64,000 bases of DNA from Herbaspirillum sp. meg3 (GTDB lineage: Bacteria > Pseudomonadota > Gammaproteobacteria > Burkholderiales > Burkholderiaceae_D). Positions 42,785 through 52,795 of the stretch are shown here, piece by piece. Below the pieces are notes generated by a model that did no database searches, was not told the origin of the DNA, and worked only from the letters and a program-made list of their open reading frames with translations. Numbering within the stretch: the first letter of the stretch is position 1; each line of letters opens with the position of its first letter. The DNA lies in contig NZ_CP022736.1 in the NCBI RefSeq assembly GCF_002257565.1, positions 4,154,001 through 4,218,000 on the forward strand, given 5' to 3'. Position numbers and translations under genes: made by a program.

Positions 42785-44521
42785 ATGTTTTTGTCCCACA
42801 ATATGAAGCGCCTCGCCGCTCTGCACTGGCCGTACAAGAAGCGTCTGGCGATTGCGTTTCTCGCCATGATCGTCACGGCGGCAACCGAGCCGGTCGTGCC
42901 ATACATCTTTCAGGTGTTGCTGGACAAGGGCTTTGTCGGCAAGCCGGCATTCTCGCTATGGCTGGTGCCGGCGGCGGTGATCGGGATTTTCTTCATCCGT
43001 GGCATTGCAACTTTCACCAGTTCATACATGATGACCTGGGTGTCGACGCGTATCCTCAACGAACTGCGCCGCCAGATGTTTGCGCGCATGCTGGACCTGC
43101 CGGTCAACTTCTACGCCACCAACACCGTCGGTAAAGTGATCAACTCGATGATGTTTGAAGTGCAGCAGATCATCGATATGGTGACCAAGGTGTTTACCTC
43201 CATCGTGCGCTCGGCGCTGACGGTGCTGGGTCTGCTGGCCTGGCTGCTGTATCTGAACTGGGTCTTGACCATCGTCACGCTGGTGTTGCTGCCGCTGGTG
43301 ACCGTGGTGGTGCGCACCACCGGCAAGCGTCTGAAAAAGCTCAACCGCGATTCGCTCGCCGTCAACGCGGAACTGACGCAGGTTATCGAAGAAACCACCC
43401 GCGCCCAACAAGTCATCAAGGTCTTCGGCGGTCATGACTATGAAAAAGGCCGCTTCCACGAACGCGCCGAGAACCTGCGCCGCTACACCATGCGCATGAC
43501 CACTGCGTTTTCAGCGACCGTGCCGATCACGCAGCTGATGACGGCTTGCGCCGTGGCGATCGTGATCGTGATGGCGCTGATCCAGTCGGGTAACGGCCAG
43601 ATCACCGTCGGCGGCTTCGTCTCTTTCCTTACGGCGATGCTGATGCTGCTGGCGCCGCTTAAACAGCTCGCCGAAATCAATGGCCCGCTGCAACGCGGGA
43701 TGGCTGCTGCCGAAGAAGTCTATAACCTGATCGACAAGACCACGGAGCGCACCGGCGGCGAAGCGCTCACTCAGCGTGCCTCGGGCAAACTCGATCTGGT
43801 CGACGTCGATTTTTCCTACCCTGGTCACGCCCAGCTGGCGCTGCAGAAGATCAATCTGAACGTGCAACCGGGTGAGACCATCGCCTTCGTCGGCATGTCC
43901 GGCGGCGGCAAGTCAACCTTGGTGAGCCTGATTCCGGGCTTTTATTCCGCAACAGGCGGTGAGATCCTGCTAGACGGCAAGCCGATCGAATCGATTTCGC
44001 TGATCAGCCTGCGCCAGCAAATCGCCATGGTGAGTCAGAACACCGTGCTGTTCGACGACACGCTGGCGGCCAACATCGCCTACGGCGACGCCAGGCCCGA
44101 TGCTGAACGCGTACGCGCAGCCGTCATTGCCGCACATCTGACTGACGTCGTAGAAGGCATGCCGGAAGGCCTGGAAACCCGCATCGGCGACAACGGCTCG
44201 CGTCTGTCCGGCGGCCAGCGCCAGCGTGTAGCCATCGCCCGCGCCATCTACAAGGATGCGCCTATCCTGATCCTCGACGAAGCCACCTCGGCGCTCGATA
44301 CCGAATCCGAACGCGCCGTGCAAGCTGCGCTGGATCGTCTGATGGAAGGCCGCACCACCTTCGTGATTGCACACCGTCTGTCGACCATCGAACGCGCCGA
44401 CCGCATCGTCGTGCTGTCGCACGGCCAGATCGTCGAAGTCGGCAGCCATCAGCAGTTGCTGGCCAACGAAAGCGTGTATGCCAATCTCTACCGGTTACAA
44501 TTCTCGCAGCAGGCAGCCTGA
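42785..44521 (+). CDS. msbA: Lipid A export ABC transporter MsbA
   Basis: A 578-residue half-transporter that flips lipid A-core across the inner membrane. Six membrane helices occupy residues 20-310. The nucleotide-binding domain has Walker A GMSGGGKSTLVSLI near residue 375, the signature LSGGQRQRVAIARAI and Walker B ILILDEATSALD. AAGGAAC precedes the ATG at 42785. Downstream glycosyltransferase genes on the same strand support the lipopolysaccharide role over a generic exporter. Confidence 0.92.
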   Translation: MFLSHNMKRLAALHWPYKKRLAIAFLAMIVTAATEPVVPYIFQVLLDKGFVGKPAFSLWLVPAAVIGIFFIRGIATFTSSYMMTWVSTRILNELRRQMFARMLDLPVNFYATNTVGKVINSMMFEVQQIIDMVTKVFTSIVRSALTVLGLLAWLLYLNWVLTIVTLVLLPLVTVVVRTTGKRLKKLNRDSLAVNAELTQVIEETTRAQQVIKVFGGHDYEKGRFHERAENLRRYTMRMTTAFSATVPITQLMTACAVAIVIVMALIQSGNGQITVGGFVSFLTAMLMLLAPLKQLAEINGPLQRGMAAAEEVYNLIDKTTERTGGEALTQRASGKLDLVDVDFSYPGHAQLALQKINLNVQPGETIAFVGMSGGGKSTLVSLIPGFYSATGGEILLDGKPIESISLISLRQQIAMVSQNTVLFDDTLAANIAYGDARPDAERVRAAVIAAHLTDVVEGMPEGLETRIGDNGSRLSGGQRQRVAIARAIYKDAPILILDEATSALDTESERAVQAALDRLMEGRTTFVIAHRLSTIERADRIVVLSHGQIVEVGSHQQLLANESVYANLYRLQFSQQAA

Positions 44522-44586
44522 GACCATTGCGAACGCAAGGCAAAAAGACTAAAGAACATCGCGAAGCATCAGAGAAAAACTCAACC

Positions 44587-45699
44587 ATGCCCCAGACACT
44601 CATTCCAGCAGCGTTGCTGAAAAAGTCGGACAAGATCCTGTTCATCGCCCATCTGGCGCTGGGCGATTTCACCTACCTGCAGAATTTCTTCCAGGCCTTC
44701 AAAAACGCCAATCCGCATTTGCAGGTCGACTTATGGGTAGATGAAGTACGCCGCACCAGCGACGAATCGCAATGGAAGCATCTGCAAAAATATTCACTGT
44801 ACGATTGGGTCGCCGCCTGCCCGTTCTTCAACAAGATCTATACCCGTACCTACAGCCCGGCGCTGTATCAGGAATCGATCATGGAAGCGCAGCAGGAGCA
44901 TTACCCTATCGTTGTCTCGCTGGCGACTCTGCGGCCGCACCTGTACGCTGCCCTGGCGCGCAGTATCAGCCCGGACGGGCTGGTCGTCGGCATGAAGAAG
45001 CCGGTGAAGTTCTACCAGCCGCACCATCAGTTGGCTTACCGCAAACTCAATGCTGCGATTCCCCCGTACACCGTGGACCGCAGCAATCCACAGCACATCA
45101 GTGACGTCTACGCGCACTGGTTCCATCAGCTCAGTGGACTGGAAGTCAGCGCGGCGGAGCGTTTTCCGTTTGTCGACATCCCGCCGCAATGGCAACGGTA
45201 TGCGCAAGAAAAACTGGCAGCGTGGGGCTTCAGGAGTGCCGAAGGTAATCAGGGAAAACTGATCTTCATCAATCCTTATGCCAAAACCAAGAAGCGCTGC
45301 TGGCCGCTGGAGCATGTCGCCGAACTGATCATCGCCATGAAGAAGCAGGACAAATGGCGCGACAGCTGTTTCATCGTCAATGCCGTGCCGCAGGAACTGG
45401 CGCACGCGCGGCAAGTCATCAGCAGCTATCAACTGGAACGCACGGAATTGTTCAGCGCTGAAGAAAACTTCTTCCAGCTGCCGGCGATTCTGGAACGATG
45501 TGACCTCATCATCTCGGTGGAAACCGCCGTCATGCATCTGGCCAATGCCGTCCATGTCCCGGTGATTGCGCTGATGCGTCAGAAGAATCCGGAGTGGGTG
45601 CCGATCGACCGCGCCAACAGCACCGTCATCACCGCTCCGAGTCGCGGCGACTGGGTCAAGGCCGTCAGCGTCGAACAAGTCATGAAAGCCATGCAATGA
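44587..45699 (+). CDS. Glycosyltransferase family 9 protein (heptosyltransferase-like)
   Basis: A 370-residue GT-B enzyme. The N-terminus KILFIAHLALGDFTYLQNFFQAF is the GT9 acceptor-side motif. The C-terminal half has LIFINPYAKTKKRCWPLEHVAELI and SVETAVMHLANAVHVPVIALM, where the nucleotide sugar binds. GT9 members add heptose or similar sugars to the inner core. It begins 65 bases after msbA, and its stop overlaps the next glycosyltransferase gene (ATGA). The sugar and linkage are not known. Confidence 0.88.
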   Translation: MPQTLIPAALLKKSDKILFIAHLALGDFTYLQNFFQAFKNANPHLQVDLWVDEVRRTSDESQWKHLQKYSLYDWVAACPFFNKIYTRTYSPALYQESIMEAQQEHYPIVVSLATLRPHLYAALARSISPDGLVVGMKKPVKFYQPHHQLAYRKLNAAIPPYTVDRSNPQHISDVYAHWFHQLSGLEVSAAERFPFVDIPPQWQRYAQEKLAAWGFRSAEGNQGKLIFINPYAKTKKRCWPLEHVAELIIAMKKQDKWRDSCFIVNAVPQELAHARQVISSYQLERTELFSAEENFFQLPAILERCDLIISVETAVMHLANAVHVPVIALMRQKNPEWVPIDRANSTVITAPSRGDWVKAVSVEQVMKAMQ

Positions 45700-46718
45700 A
45701 TGAACCAGTGAATCAACCCGTGGATCTGCAAGCAATGCAAACAACGCAAGCCGTAGCACCTGCCGTCGGCAGCAATGGCAAACCGTCCTTCCACATCGCC
45801 TTTTGCGTAGACAATAATTACTTCCGGGCGATGGGCGGTACGATTGCCTCGATCATCGATAACAATCCCGGCCAGCATTTCACTTTCCACGTGTTGGCGT
45901 TTGAGGTGACTGAAGACCATCAGCGCCGACTGAAAAAGCTGGAAGAGATGTATGCAGTGAGCACGCAATTGCATCTGCTCGACCTGGCGTCATTCACACA
46001 GTTTTCGCACTTCCTCGGCCATTCGCACTACTCGCTGTCCATCTTCACGCGCCTGGTGATCCCGACTGTGCTCAAGGGACAAACTGACCGTGTCTTGTAT
46101 CTGGACGCGGATATCCTGTGTATCAACAAGCTCGACGAACTGGTCGACATGGACATCAGCCAGGACATCGCAGTGGTGGTGCCGGATGCTCCGGTCACGC
46201 TGCAACGCCGCGTTGCCGCACTGGGCCTGAAGCACAATCAATACTTCAACGGCGGCGTGATCTTCATCAATATTGAAAAATGGATCAGCGAAGATATCAC
46301 GCAACAGACGCTGGACGCGCTGCTCGACAGCAAGACCGACATGCGCTTTAACGACCAGGATGCGCTCAACATCGTGCTCAATGGCCGTGCGCGTTATATC
46401 TCGCCGCGCTGGAATTATCTGTACGACCTGATTCATGATCTGAACGTGAATAAATTCGCCATGCGCCCGGTCGGCAAGGCGGTCTTCATTCACTTCGCCG
46501 GCGCTGTGAAGCCATGGACCGACTGGAGCGGACACGATGCGCGCCACCTGTTCCGCAAATACCTGTCGCTATCGCCGTGGTCGGATATGCCACTTGATCC
46601 GGAGCCAAAGAACACCAAGGAAATGCGCATGCATTCGCGCTTCATGTATCGCCAGGGACGTCCGCTGGAGAGCCTGAAGTGGTATATCCGTTATCTGCGC
46701 AAGCGCGCGGCCAAGTAA
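45696..46718 (+). CDS. Glycosyltransferase family 8 protein, first of a tandem pair
   Basis: A 340-residue GT-A enzyme of the WaaI/WaaJ (RfaI/RfaJ) class. Residues 30-60 show FHIAFCVDNNYFRAMGGTI, the metal-binding DXD motif is in VLYLDADIL near 135, and HFAGAVKPW near 265 completes the retaining GT8 site. It should add glucose or galactose to the outer core. A 28-residue Gln/Val/Ala-rich N-terminal extension is unusual. The start overlaps the GT9 stop as ATGA. Confidence 0.88.
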   Translation: MNEPVNQPVDLQAMQTTQAVAPAVGSNGKPSFHIAFCVDNNYFRAMGGTIASIIDNNPGQHFTFHVLAFEVTEDHQRRLKKLEEMYAVSTQLHLLDLASFTQFSHFLGHSHYSLSIFTRLVIPTVLKGQTDRVLYLDADILCINKLDELVDMDISQDIAVVVPDAPVTLQRRVAALGLKHNQYFNGGVIFINIEKWISEDITQQTLDALLDSKTDMRFNDQDALNIVLNGRARYISPRWNYLYDLIHDLNVNKFAMRPVGKAVFIHFAGAVKPWTDWSGHDARHLFRKYLSLSPWSDMPLDPEPKNTKEMRMHSRFMYRQGRPLESLKWYIRYLRKRAAK

Positions 46719-46806
46719 GCGCCTGCCGGGCCCTACAGGCACCAAGATCTGTGGCGGCAGCGCCGCCTCTCAATGCAAAACGAACAGACCGACAAACGAA
46801 TTCTCC

Positions 46807-47802
46807 ATGCTCACCTCACCGCCAGCAACCACGCACGACGACAATTCGTTCCATATTGCCTTCTGCGTCGACAATCATTATTTCCGCAGCATGGGGGCGA
46901 TGATCGCCTCGATCATCGACAACAATCCGACACGACCTTTCACCTTTCACGTGTTCGCATTCTCGGTCACGGAAGATCAGGCACGCCGCATGAAGACGCT
47001 GGAGCAGAACGAGCTCATCCGCGTCGTGACGCACGTCGTCGACCGTTCGCTGTTCCATGAGTTTTCAGCGATGATCGCCAAATCCTATTATTCGCTGTCG
47101 ACCTTCACGCGCCTGATCATTCCGGCCGTGCTCAAGGATGTCACGGACCGGGTGCTGTATCTGGATGCCGACATGCTGTGCGTAGGCAGCGTTGACGAGC
47201 TCGCAGCAATGGACATCAGCGACACCGTTGCACTGGTGGTGCCGGACGTCGGCTGGGCGACCAAGGATGGCCGCGACGGGCGTTATTCGGTACTCAAGCT
47301 GAAAAACAAGCAATACTTCAACGCCGGCGTGCTCTACATCAACATCCCGGCATGGGAAGCAGAGAAGATCGGCGAGCAAGCTATCCAGACCCTGCTGCGC
47401 GACAGCGACAAGCTCGCCTTCAACGATCAGGATGCGCTCAACATCGTGCTCGACGGCAAGGCGCGCTATGTGGCGATCAAGTGGAATTACATCTACAGCA
47501 TGATCGTCGATCTGAAGCGCGGGAAGCTCGGCATGGATTCAGTCGGCGATGCAGTGTTTATCCATTTCGCAGGCCTGATCAAGCCATGGAACGACTGGAG
47601 CGGTCACCAGGCCCGAGAATTGTTCCTCAAGTACCACAAACTGTCGGCGTGGAGCGATGTGCCGCTGGATCAGGCGCCGCTGAATTACAAGGAAATGCGC
47701 ATCCATGCCCGTTCGTTGTTCAAGCGCGGCATGCCGCTGCAAGGCGCGTACTGGTACCTCGCGCATATCGCCGCCATCATTCGCAAGAAGCTCAAAAAAT
47801 AA
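46807..47802 (+). CDS. Glycosyltransferase family 8 protein, second of a tandem pair
   Basis: A 331-residue paralogue of the preceding protein. It shares FHIAFCVDNHYFRSMGAM, LYLDADML, NDQDALNIVL and HFAGLIKPWNDWSGH, each in the same order, so the pair arose by tandem duplication. It probably adds the next hexose of the outer core. The gap to the first copy is 88 bases without a strong ribosome site. A terminator follows at once. Confidence 0.88.
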   Translation: MLTSPPATTHDDNSFHIAFCVDNHYFRSMGAMIASIIDNNPTRPFTFHVFAFSVTEDQARRMKTLEQNELIRVVTHVVDRSLFHEFSAMIAKSYYSLSTFTRLIIPAVLKDVTDRVLYLDADMLCVGSVDELAAMDISDTVALVVPDVGWATKDGRDGRYSVLKLKNKQYFNAGVLYINIPAWEAEKIGEQAIQTLLRDSDKLAFNDQDALNIVLDGKARYVAIKWNYIYSMIVDLKRGKLGMDSVGDAVFIHFAGLIKPWNDWSGHQARELFLKYHKLSAWSDVPLDQAPLNYKEMRIHARSLFKRGMPLQGAYWYLAHIAAIIRKKLKK

Positions 47803-47836
47803 AGGCTGCGCCCCTTTCCGGGAACGCAGCCTTTTC
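47802..47836. terminator. Intrinsic terminator at the end of the msbA-glycosyltransferase operon
   Basis: AAGGCTGCG pairs with CGCAGCCTT, and an inner CCC/GGG extends the stem. TTTTC follows. It starts inside the last stop codon and can also serve the convergent ligase gene. Confidence 0.85.
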
Positions 47837-47857
47837 GAGAAAGACAGAATCGCGCAG

Positions 47858-49075
47858 TCAGTTCTGCAGGCTTTCTTTCGTCTCTTCCCCTCGCAACAGT
47901 CCCCACAGAATCACGGTCGTGAACGCCAGCGTCATCACGCCGGTATTATGCGCAAGGAACACTTGCGAAAAACCGAAGCAGATGTAATTAACGATCAGTA
48001 TGATGCCGCCAATTGCGTAAGGCTTGGCAGCTTTACCGGCAGTTTTGAGATGCCTGATGAACATGCGCATCGGCACTGCATACAAGGCCAGTAATGCGAT
48101 CAGGCCCAAGATGCCACGTTTGACTTCCGCATCCAGCCATTCGTTGTAGACGTGGTTGTTTTCGCGCATGAACGGATGCACCCGGCCGGCGTCAATTGCA
48201 GCGGATTCCCAATCCACAAAGCCGGCTTTGCCCCATCCCAGTAGCGGGCGCTCGACTGCTGCCATAGCTCCTGCACGCCACATCTCCATGCGCGTGCCGA
48301 TCGATGTCTCGGCATTGCGGACCTTCAGGTAGGTGACGCTTTCGCTGATCGCCAGTTCGGTTCTTGCCTTGAGCTGGGTGCGTGGAATCGCATAAGCCAC
48401 TGCGATGGCGACTACCACGAATGCGATACCTGCCCATACATAGCGCTTGCTGACTTCACCGCCATAGCAGCGATACATGATGTAGAGGCAGAACGGCAAA
48501 CCGACCCAGCTGCCGCGGCTTCCCGTGAACAGGGAACCAAGCATGCCCATGACAAAACCACACAACAGGAAGATGACCCACTTGCGCGAATTTTTCTGCT
48601 GCATCGCCCAGCCGATACCTGTCAGGCACAAGATACCGATGATGAAGCTGATATTGCCGTATTGGATCTGGTTGGTGTGACCGCCGGCGCGTGCATGAAG
48701 CACGAACAGGTTTTGCCAGCCCGCATACAGTCCCGCCAGAATACCGCCAATACCCAAGCCGGCCCAGAAGCAGGCAGGAGACGGCGGGTATGCCCGCAAC
48801 AGCATCAGCGCAGGAATCGCCAGCAGGAAGCGCAAGGGCAAGTCGTATTCCTTGATGATTTCGCCGTGCAGAATATTCATGCCGACCGAGACCACGAAAT
48901 AGAAGAAAAACACTGCCATCAACAGCTTGTCTTCACGATTCAGAGGGACGTCGCGTTTTCTTAACAGCATCAGGCTGCCGAGTACAAGGAAACCGGAGCC
49001 GATGGAAAAACCACTGGGAACAATCAACGAAATGGCCGAATAAAGAAAAACGGCAAAGGAGGTAAATCGATTCAT
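47858..49075 (-). CDS. O-antigen ligase family protein (WaaL-like)
   Basis: A 405-residue inner-membrane protein with about 11-12 helices and a large periplasmic loop. The loop has FTGSRGSWVGLP-type Arg residues and the Wzy_C landmark PFMRENNHVYNEWLD near residue 305. It would join undecaprenyl-linked O-antigen to lipid A-core in the periplasm. The ATG at 49075 has AGGA at good distance; the ATG at 49084 is too close to it. It follows dnaE on the minus strand and converges on the core glycosyltransferase operon. Confidence 0.88.
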   Translation of the reverse strand: MNRFTSFAVFLYSAISLIVPSGFSIGSGFLVLGSLMLLRKRDVPLNREDKLLMAVFFFYFVVSVGMNILHGEIIKEYDLPLRFLLAIPALMLLRAYPPSPACFWAGLGIGGILAGLYAGWQNLFVLHARAGGHTNQIQYGNISFIIGILCLTGIGWAMQQKNSRKWVIFLLCGFVMGMLGSLFTGSRGSWVGLPFCLYIMYRCYGGEVSKRYVWAGIAFVVVAIAVAYAIPRTQLKARTELAISESVTYLKVRNAETSIGTRMEMWRAGAMAAVERPLLGWGKAGFVDWESAAIDAGRVHPFMRENNHVYNEWLDAEVKRGILGLIALLALYAVPMRMFIRHLKTAGKAAKPYAIGGIILIVNYICFGFSQVFLAHNTGVMTLAFTTVILWGLLRGEETKESLQN

Positions 49076-49127
49076 GGACAACATTTCCTACTTATTTATA
49101 TTTAGATTTGAAACTGCACGAGGTTCG

Positions 49128-52100
49128 TCAATACTCAACCACAACCGCTTCCTGCCCCAGCGACTCCTTGAGAGCCGACTGCAGCCCGTCACTCGGCACC
49201 ACGCGCCAGGCATCCCCCAGCATGACTTCGCAACCAACACCTGACTGCACATATTTCATGACGAAGGGTAAGCCCTGCTCCTGACGGTACGTTGACAAGG
49301 TGTCGCGTAAATATGCGGGATCGATTGCCTTGTCAAGCGACACCACGACGCGTTGTCCGTATTGAATCCGCGCCGCACCGATATCCATGACCTTCTCGGC
49401 GGAGATGCGCAAGCCGCCGTTGAAGCGGTCTTCCGATACCTTGCCTTGTACGATCAGCAATTCGTCTTCCTTGAAGAAAGCCTTGTTCGGTTCGGCCAGT
49501 TCGCCATAGACGGTGACGTCAACGGTGCCACTGCCATCGTCAAGTGAAACGATCAGCAGCTTGCCGCGCTGGGTCATCTGCACGCGGATGCCGGTGATGA
49601 TGCCGGCCAGCGAACGCGGGTCGCGTGAAGGCTCAAGGCTGGAAATCTTGGTGCGCACGAACTGGCGCACTTCTTTCTCATAGGCGTCGAACAGATGGCC
49701 GGATAGATAGAAGCCAAGCGCAGTCTTTTCTTCGGTGAGGCGCTGCTTGTCGGTCCAGGGACGCACTTCGACGTACTCGAGCGGTGTTTCGAGGTCGCTG
49801 TCGTCGCCGCCGAACAGGCTGACCTGATTGGCCGATGCTTCCAGTTGCTCGGCGTTTTCCCAGGCCAGGCCGACCGATGCCTGCAGGATCGCGCGGTCCA
49901 CGCCGAAGCAATCGAAGGCGCCGGCGCGGATCAGCGAGTCGACCGTGCGGCGGTTGATCTGGCGTTTGTCGACGCGCTTGGCGAAGTCGAACAAGTCCTT
50001 GAACGCGCCGCCTTCCTGGCGTGCGGCGATGATGGCTTCGATCGCACTCTGGCCGGAACCCTTGACCGCGCCGAGACCATAGCGGATCTGCATGGCTTTC
50101 TTGCCCGGTTCGCCGACCGGCGTAAAACGGTAGTCCGACAGGTTGATATCGGGTGGCAGCAAACCCAGGCCGCAGACATCAAGCGCATCTTCGACCAGGA
50201 TCTTGATCTTTTCTGTGTCGTCCATGGCGAGCGACAAGTTGGCTGCCATGAACGCTGCGGGGTGATGTGCCTTGAGGTAGGCGGTGTGATACGACAGCAG
50301 CGCGTACGCAGCGGCGTGCGACTTGTTGAAGCCGTAGCCCGCGAACTTTTCCATCAAGTCGAAGATTTCGTCGGCTTTCTCCTGCGACAAACCATCCTTC
50401 GCAGCACCTTCGCGGAAGATATTGCGGTGTTCCGCCATCTCTTCGGCCTTCTTCTTACCCATCGCGCGGCGCAGCAAGTCAGCGCCTCCGAGCGAGTAGC
50501 CGCCGACGACCTGCGCCATCTGCATCACCTGCTCCTGATACACCATGATGCCGTATGTTTCGGACAGAATGCCTTCGGTACGCGGATCGGGATAGTCGAA
50601 CTTTTCGCCGTGCTTACGTTTGCAGAAGTCCGGAATCAGATCCATAGGACCCGGGCGATACAGCGCCACCAACGCAATAATGTCTTCGAAGCGGTCGGGA
50701 CGTGCGTCTTTCAGCATGCCTTGCATGCCGCGGCTTTCAAGCTGGAACACGGCGACCGTTTTGGCCTTGGTCAGCAAGTCGTAGGAGGCGCGGTCGGTCA
50801 GCGGCAGCTTGGCCAGATCGAAATCGGCCATGTTCGGATCGAGCTGCTTGATGTAACGCACGGCACGATCAAGGATGGTCAGCGTGGTTAGACCCAAAAA
50901 GTCGAACTTCACCAAGCCGACAGCTTCGACGTCGTCTTTATCGTATTGCGAGACCACGCCGGCGTCACCGCCCTGCGTGTACAGCGGACAGAAATCGGTC
51001 AGCTTGCCCGGAGCAATCAACACGCCCCCGGCGTGCATGCCGATGTTACGGGCGATGCCTTCGACCTGCTGGGCCAGGCCCATCAGCTGTTTCACTTCGT
51101 CTTCATTTTCCAGCCGCTCTTTCAGCAGCGGCTCTTCTTCGATGGCGTCGGCCAGCGTGACCAGCTTGCCCGGTTTGAACGGGATCAGCTTGGAAATGCC
51201 GTCGCAGAAGTTGTAACCCAGATCGAGCACGCGGCCGACGTCGCGCACCGCGCCCTTGGCCGCCATGGTGCCGAAGGTGGCGATCTGCGAGACCGCCTCC
51301 TTGCCGTAGCGGTCCTTCACGTACTGAATGACGCGGTCGCGGCCTTCCTGGCAAAAGTCAATATCGAAGTCGGGCATGGAAACCCGCTCAGGATTGAGGA
51401 AGCGCTCGAACAGCAGGTTGTATTGCAGCGGATCCAAGTCGGTAATCGACAGCGAATACGCCACCAGCGAACCCGCACCTGAACCCCGGCCCGGCCCGAC
51501 CGGTACGCCGTTGTTCTTGGCCCACTGGATAAAGTCGGCCACAATCAGGAAGTAGCCCGGGAATTTCATCTTGATGATGGTGTCGTTCTCGAACTTCAGG
51601 CGCGCCTCGTAACGCGGGCGCTCCTTCTCGCGCCGCGCTTCGTCCGGAAACAGATGCTTCAGGCGCGCTTCCAGACCGACCTTGGTTTCGGCGACAAGAA
51701 AATCGTCGATGGTCATGCCATCCGGCGTCGGGAAGTTCGGCAACTGCGGCTTGCCCAGCGTGAGCGTCAGGTTGCAGCGTTTGGCGATTTCAATCGTATT
51801 TTGTACGGCGCCAGGCAGATCGTCGAACAGCTCAGCCATCTCGGCCTGCGATTTGAAATTCTGCTGGTCGTTGAAACGGCGCACGCGGCGCGCGTTGGCC
51901 AGGATTTCGCCTTCGGCGATACAAGTTCGCGCTTCATGCGCAACGAATTCTTCCTGCGACAGAAACTGGATCGGGTGCGTCGCCACCACGGGCAAGCCAA
52001 GACGCGCCGCCAAGGCGACCGACTGGCGCACCTGAATATCCATATTGGGCTGATTGGCGCGCTGGATCTCCACGTAAAACGCACCGGGGAAATAATCGCT

Positions 52101-52589
52101 CCAGCGTTGCGCGCAGCGTTCGGCCGCGGCCACATTGCCGTTTTCGATGGCGATGCCGACATCACCGAAATGCGCGCCGGACAAGGCGATCAGACCGTTA
52201 CCGCCGTCTTCGTGACGCAGTTGTTCCAGCCATTCGGGACGGATCTCGGCGCGGCCGCGATGCAAGTTGGTGAGCCAGGCTTTGCTGAGCAGATCGCACA
52301 GCTGCAGATAGCCGTGATGGTTTTTCACCAGCAACAGCAGGCGCGACGGCTTGTCGCGGTCGTCGTCGTTGCTGATCCAGACATCGCAGCCGGCGATCGG
52401 CTTGACGCCCTTGCCACGCGCACCCTTGTAGAACTTGACCATGCCGAACAGGTTCGCAAGGTCGGTGATCGCGAGGGCCGCCTGGCCGTCTTTTGCTGCT
52501 GCTTTGACAACATCGTCGATACGGACCAGGCCGTCAACGATGGAATACTCGGAATGGAGTCGAAGATGAACGAATTGCGGTGTAGTCAT
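49128..52589 (-). CDS. dnaE: DNA polymerase III alpha subunit
   Basis: A 1153-residue replicative polymerase. The N-terminal PHP domain starts FVHLRLHSEYSIVDGLVRI. The catalytic palm carries PDFDIDFCQEGRDRVI near residue 405 with the active-site Asp residues. The finger and helix-hairpin-helix regions follow, and an OB-fold with AGIITGIRVQMTQRGKLLIV sits near residue 1000. Length and motif order are those of DnaE1. It lies upstream of the O-antigen ligase gene with a 52-base gap. Confidence 0.98.
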   Translation of the reverse strand: MTTPQFVHLRLHSEYSIVDGLVRIDDVVKAAAKDGQAALAITDLANLFGMVKFYKGARGKGVKPIAGCDVWISNDDDRDKPSRLLLLVKNHHGYLQLCDLLSKAWLTNLHRGRAEIRPEWLEQLRHEDGGNGLIALSGAHFGDVGIAIENGNVAAAERCAQRWSDYFPGAFYVEIQRANQPNMDIQVRQSVALAARLGLPVVATHPIQFLSQEEFVAHEARTCIAEGEILANARRVRRFNDQQNFKSQAEMAELFDDLPGAVQNTIEIAKRCNLTLTLGKPQLPNFPTPDGMTIDDFLVAETKVGLEARLKHLFPDEARREKERPRYEARLKFENDTIIKMKFPGYFLIVADFIQWAKNNGVPVGPGRGSGAGSLVAYSLSITDLDPLQYNLLFERFLNPERVSMPDFDIDFCQEGRDRVIQYVKDRYGKEAVSQIATFGTMAAKGAVRDVGRVLDLGYNFCDGISKLIPFKPGKLVTLADAIEEEPLLKERLENEDEVKQLMGLAQQVEGIARNIGMHAGGVLIAPGKLTDFCPLYTQGGDAGVVSQYDKDDVEAVGLVKFDFLGLTTLTILDRAVRYIKQLDPNMADFDLAKLPLTDRASYDLLTKAKTVAVFQLESRGMQGMLKDARPDRFEDIIALVALYRPGPMDLIPDFCKRKHGEKFDYPDPRTEGILSETYGIMVYQEQVMQMAQVVGGYSLGGADLLRRAMGKKKAEEMAEHRNIFREGAAKDGLSQEKADEIFDLMEKFAGYGFNKSHAAAYALLSYHTAYLKAHHPAAFMAANLSLAMDDTEKIKILVEDALDVCGLGLLPPDINLSDYRFTPVGEPGKKAMQIRYGLGAVKGSGQSAIEAIIAARQEGGAFKDLFDFAKRVDKRQINRRTVDSLIRAGAFDCFGVDRAILQASVGLAWENAEQLEASANQVSLFGGDDSDLETPLEYVEVRPWTDKQRLTEEKTALGFYLSGHLFDAYEKEVRQFVRTKISSLEPSRDPRSLAGIITGIRVQMTQRGKLLIVSLDDGSGTVDVTVYGELAEPNKAFFKEDELLIVQGKVSEDRFNGGLRISAEKVMDIGAARIQYGQRVVVSLDKAIDPAYLRDTLSTYRQEQGLPFVMKYVQSGVGCEVMLGDAWRVVPSDGLQSALKESLGQEAVVVEY

Positions 52590-52757
52590 AGGACGATATT
52601 TTACCGTGCCGAGACATACCGCTCAGATGGAATTTACGATTGAAAATCACGATGCGACACCATACCGGCAAGTAGGTAACACGCCTGATCATTTGATTTG
52701 CATCATGGATGCCGCAAATTGCTGCATGCCGCCGGCGCAGAATGGGCCTGACGCGTT

Positions 52758-52763
52758 TATAAT
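52758..52763 (+). promoter_or_regulatory. -10 box candidate for trhO
   Basis: A consensus TATAAT lies 33 bases before the trhO start, with no clear -35 box. The 206-base region between dnaE and trhO is divergent. Confidence 0.4.
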
Positions 52764-52795
52764 GCTGTTAATTCAAAGACTTAGGCAATATCACC

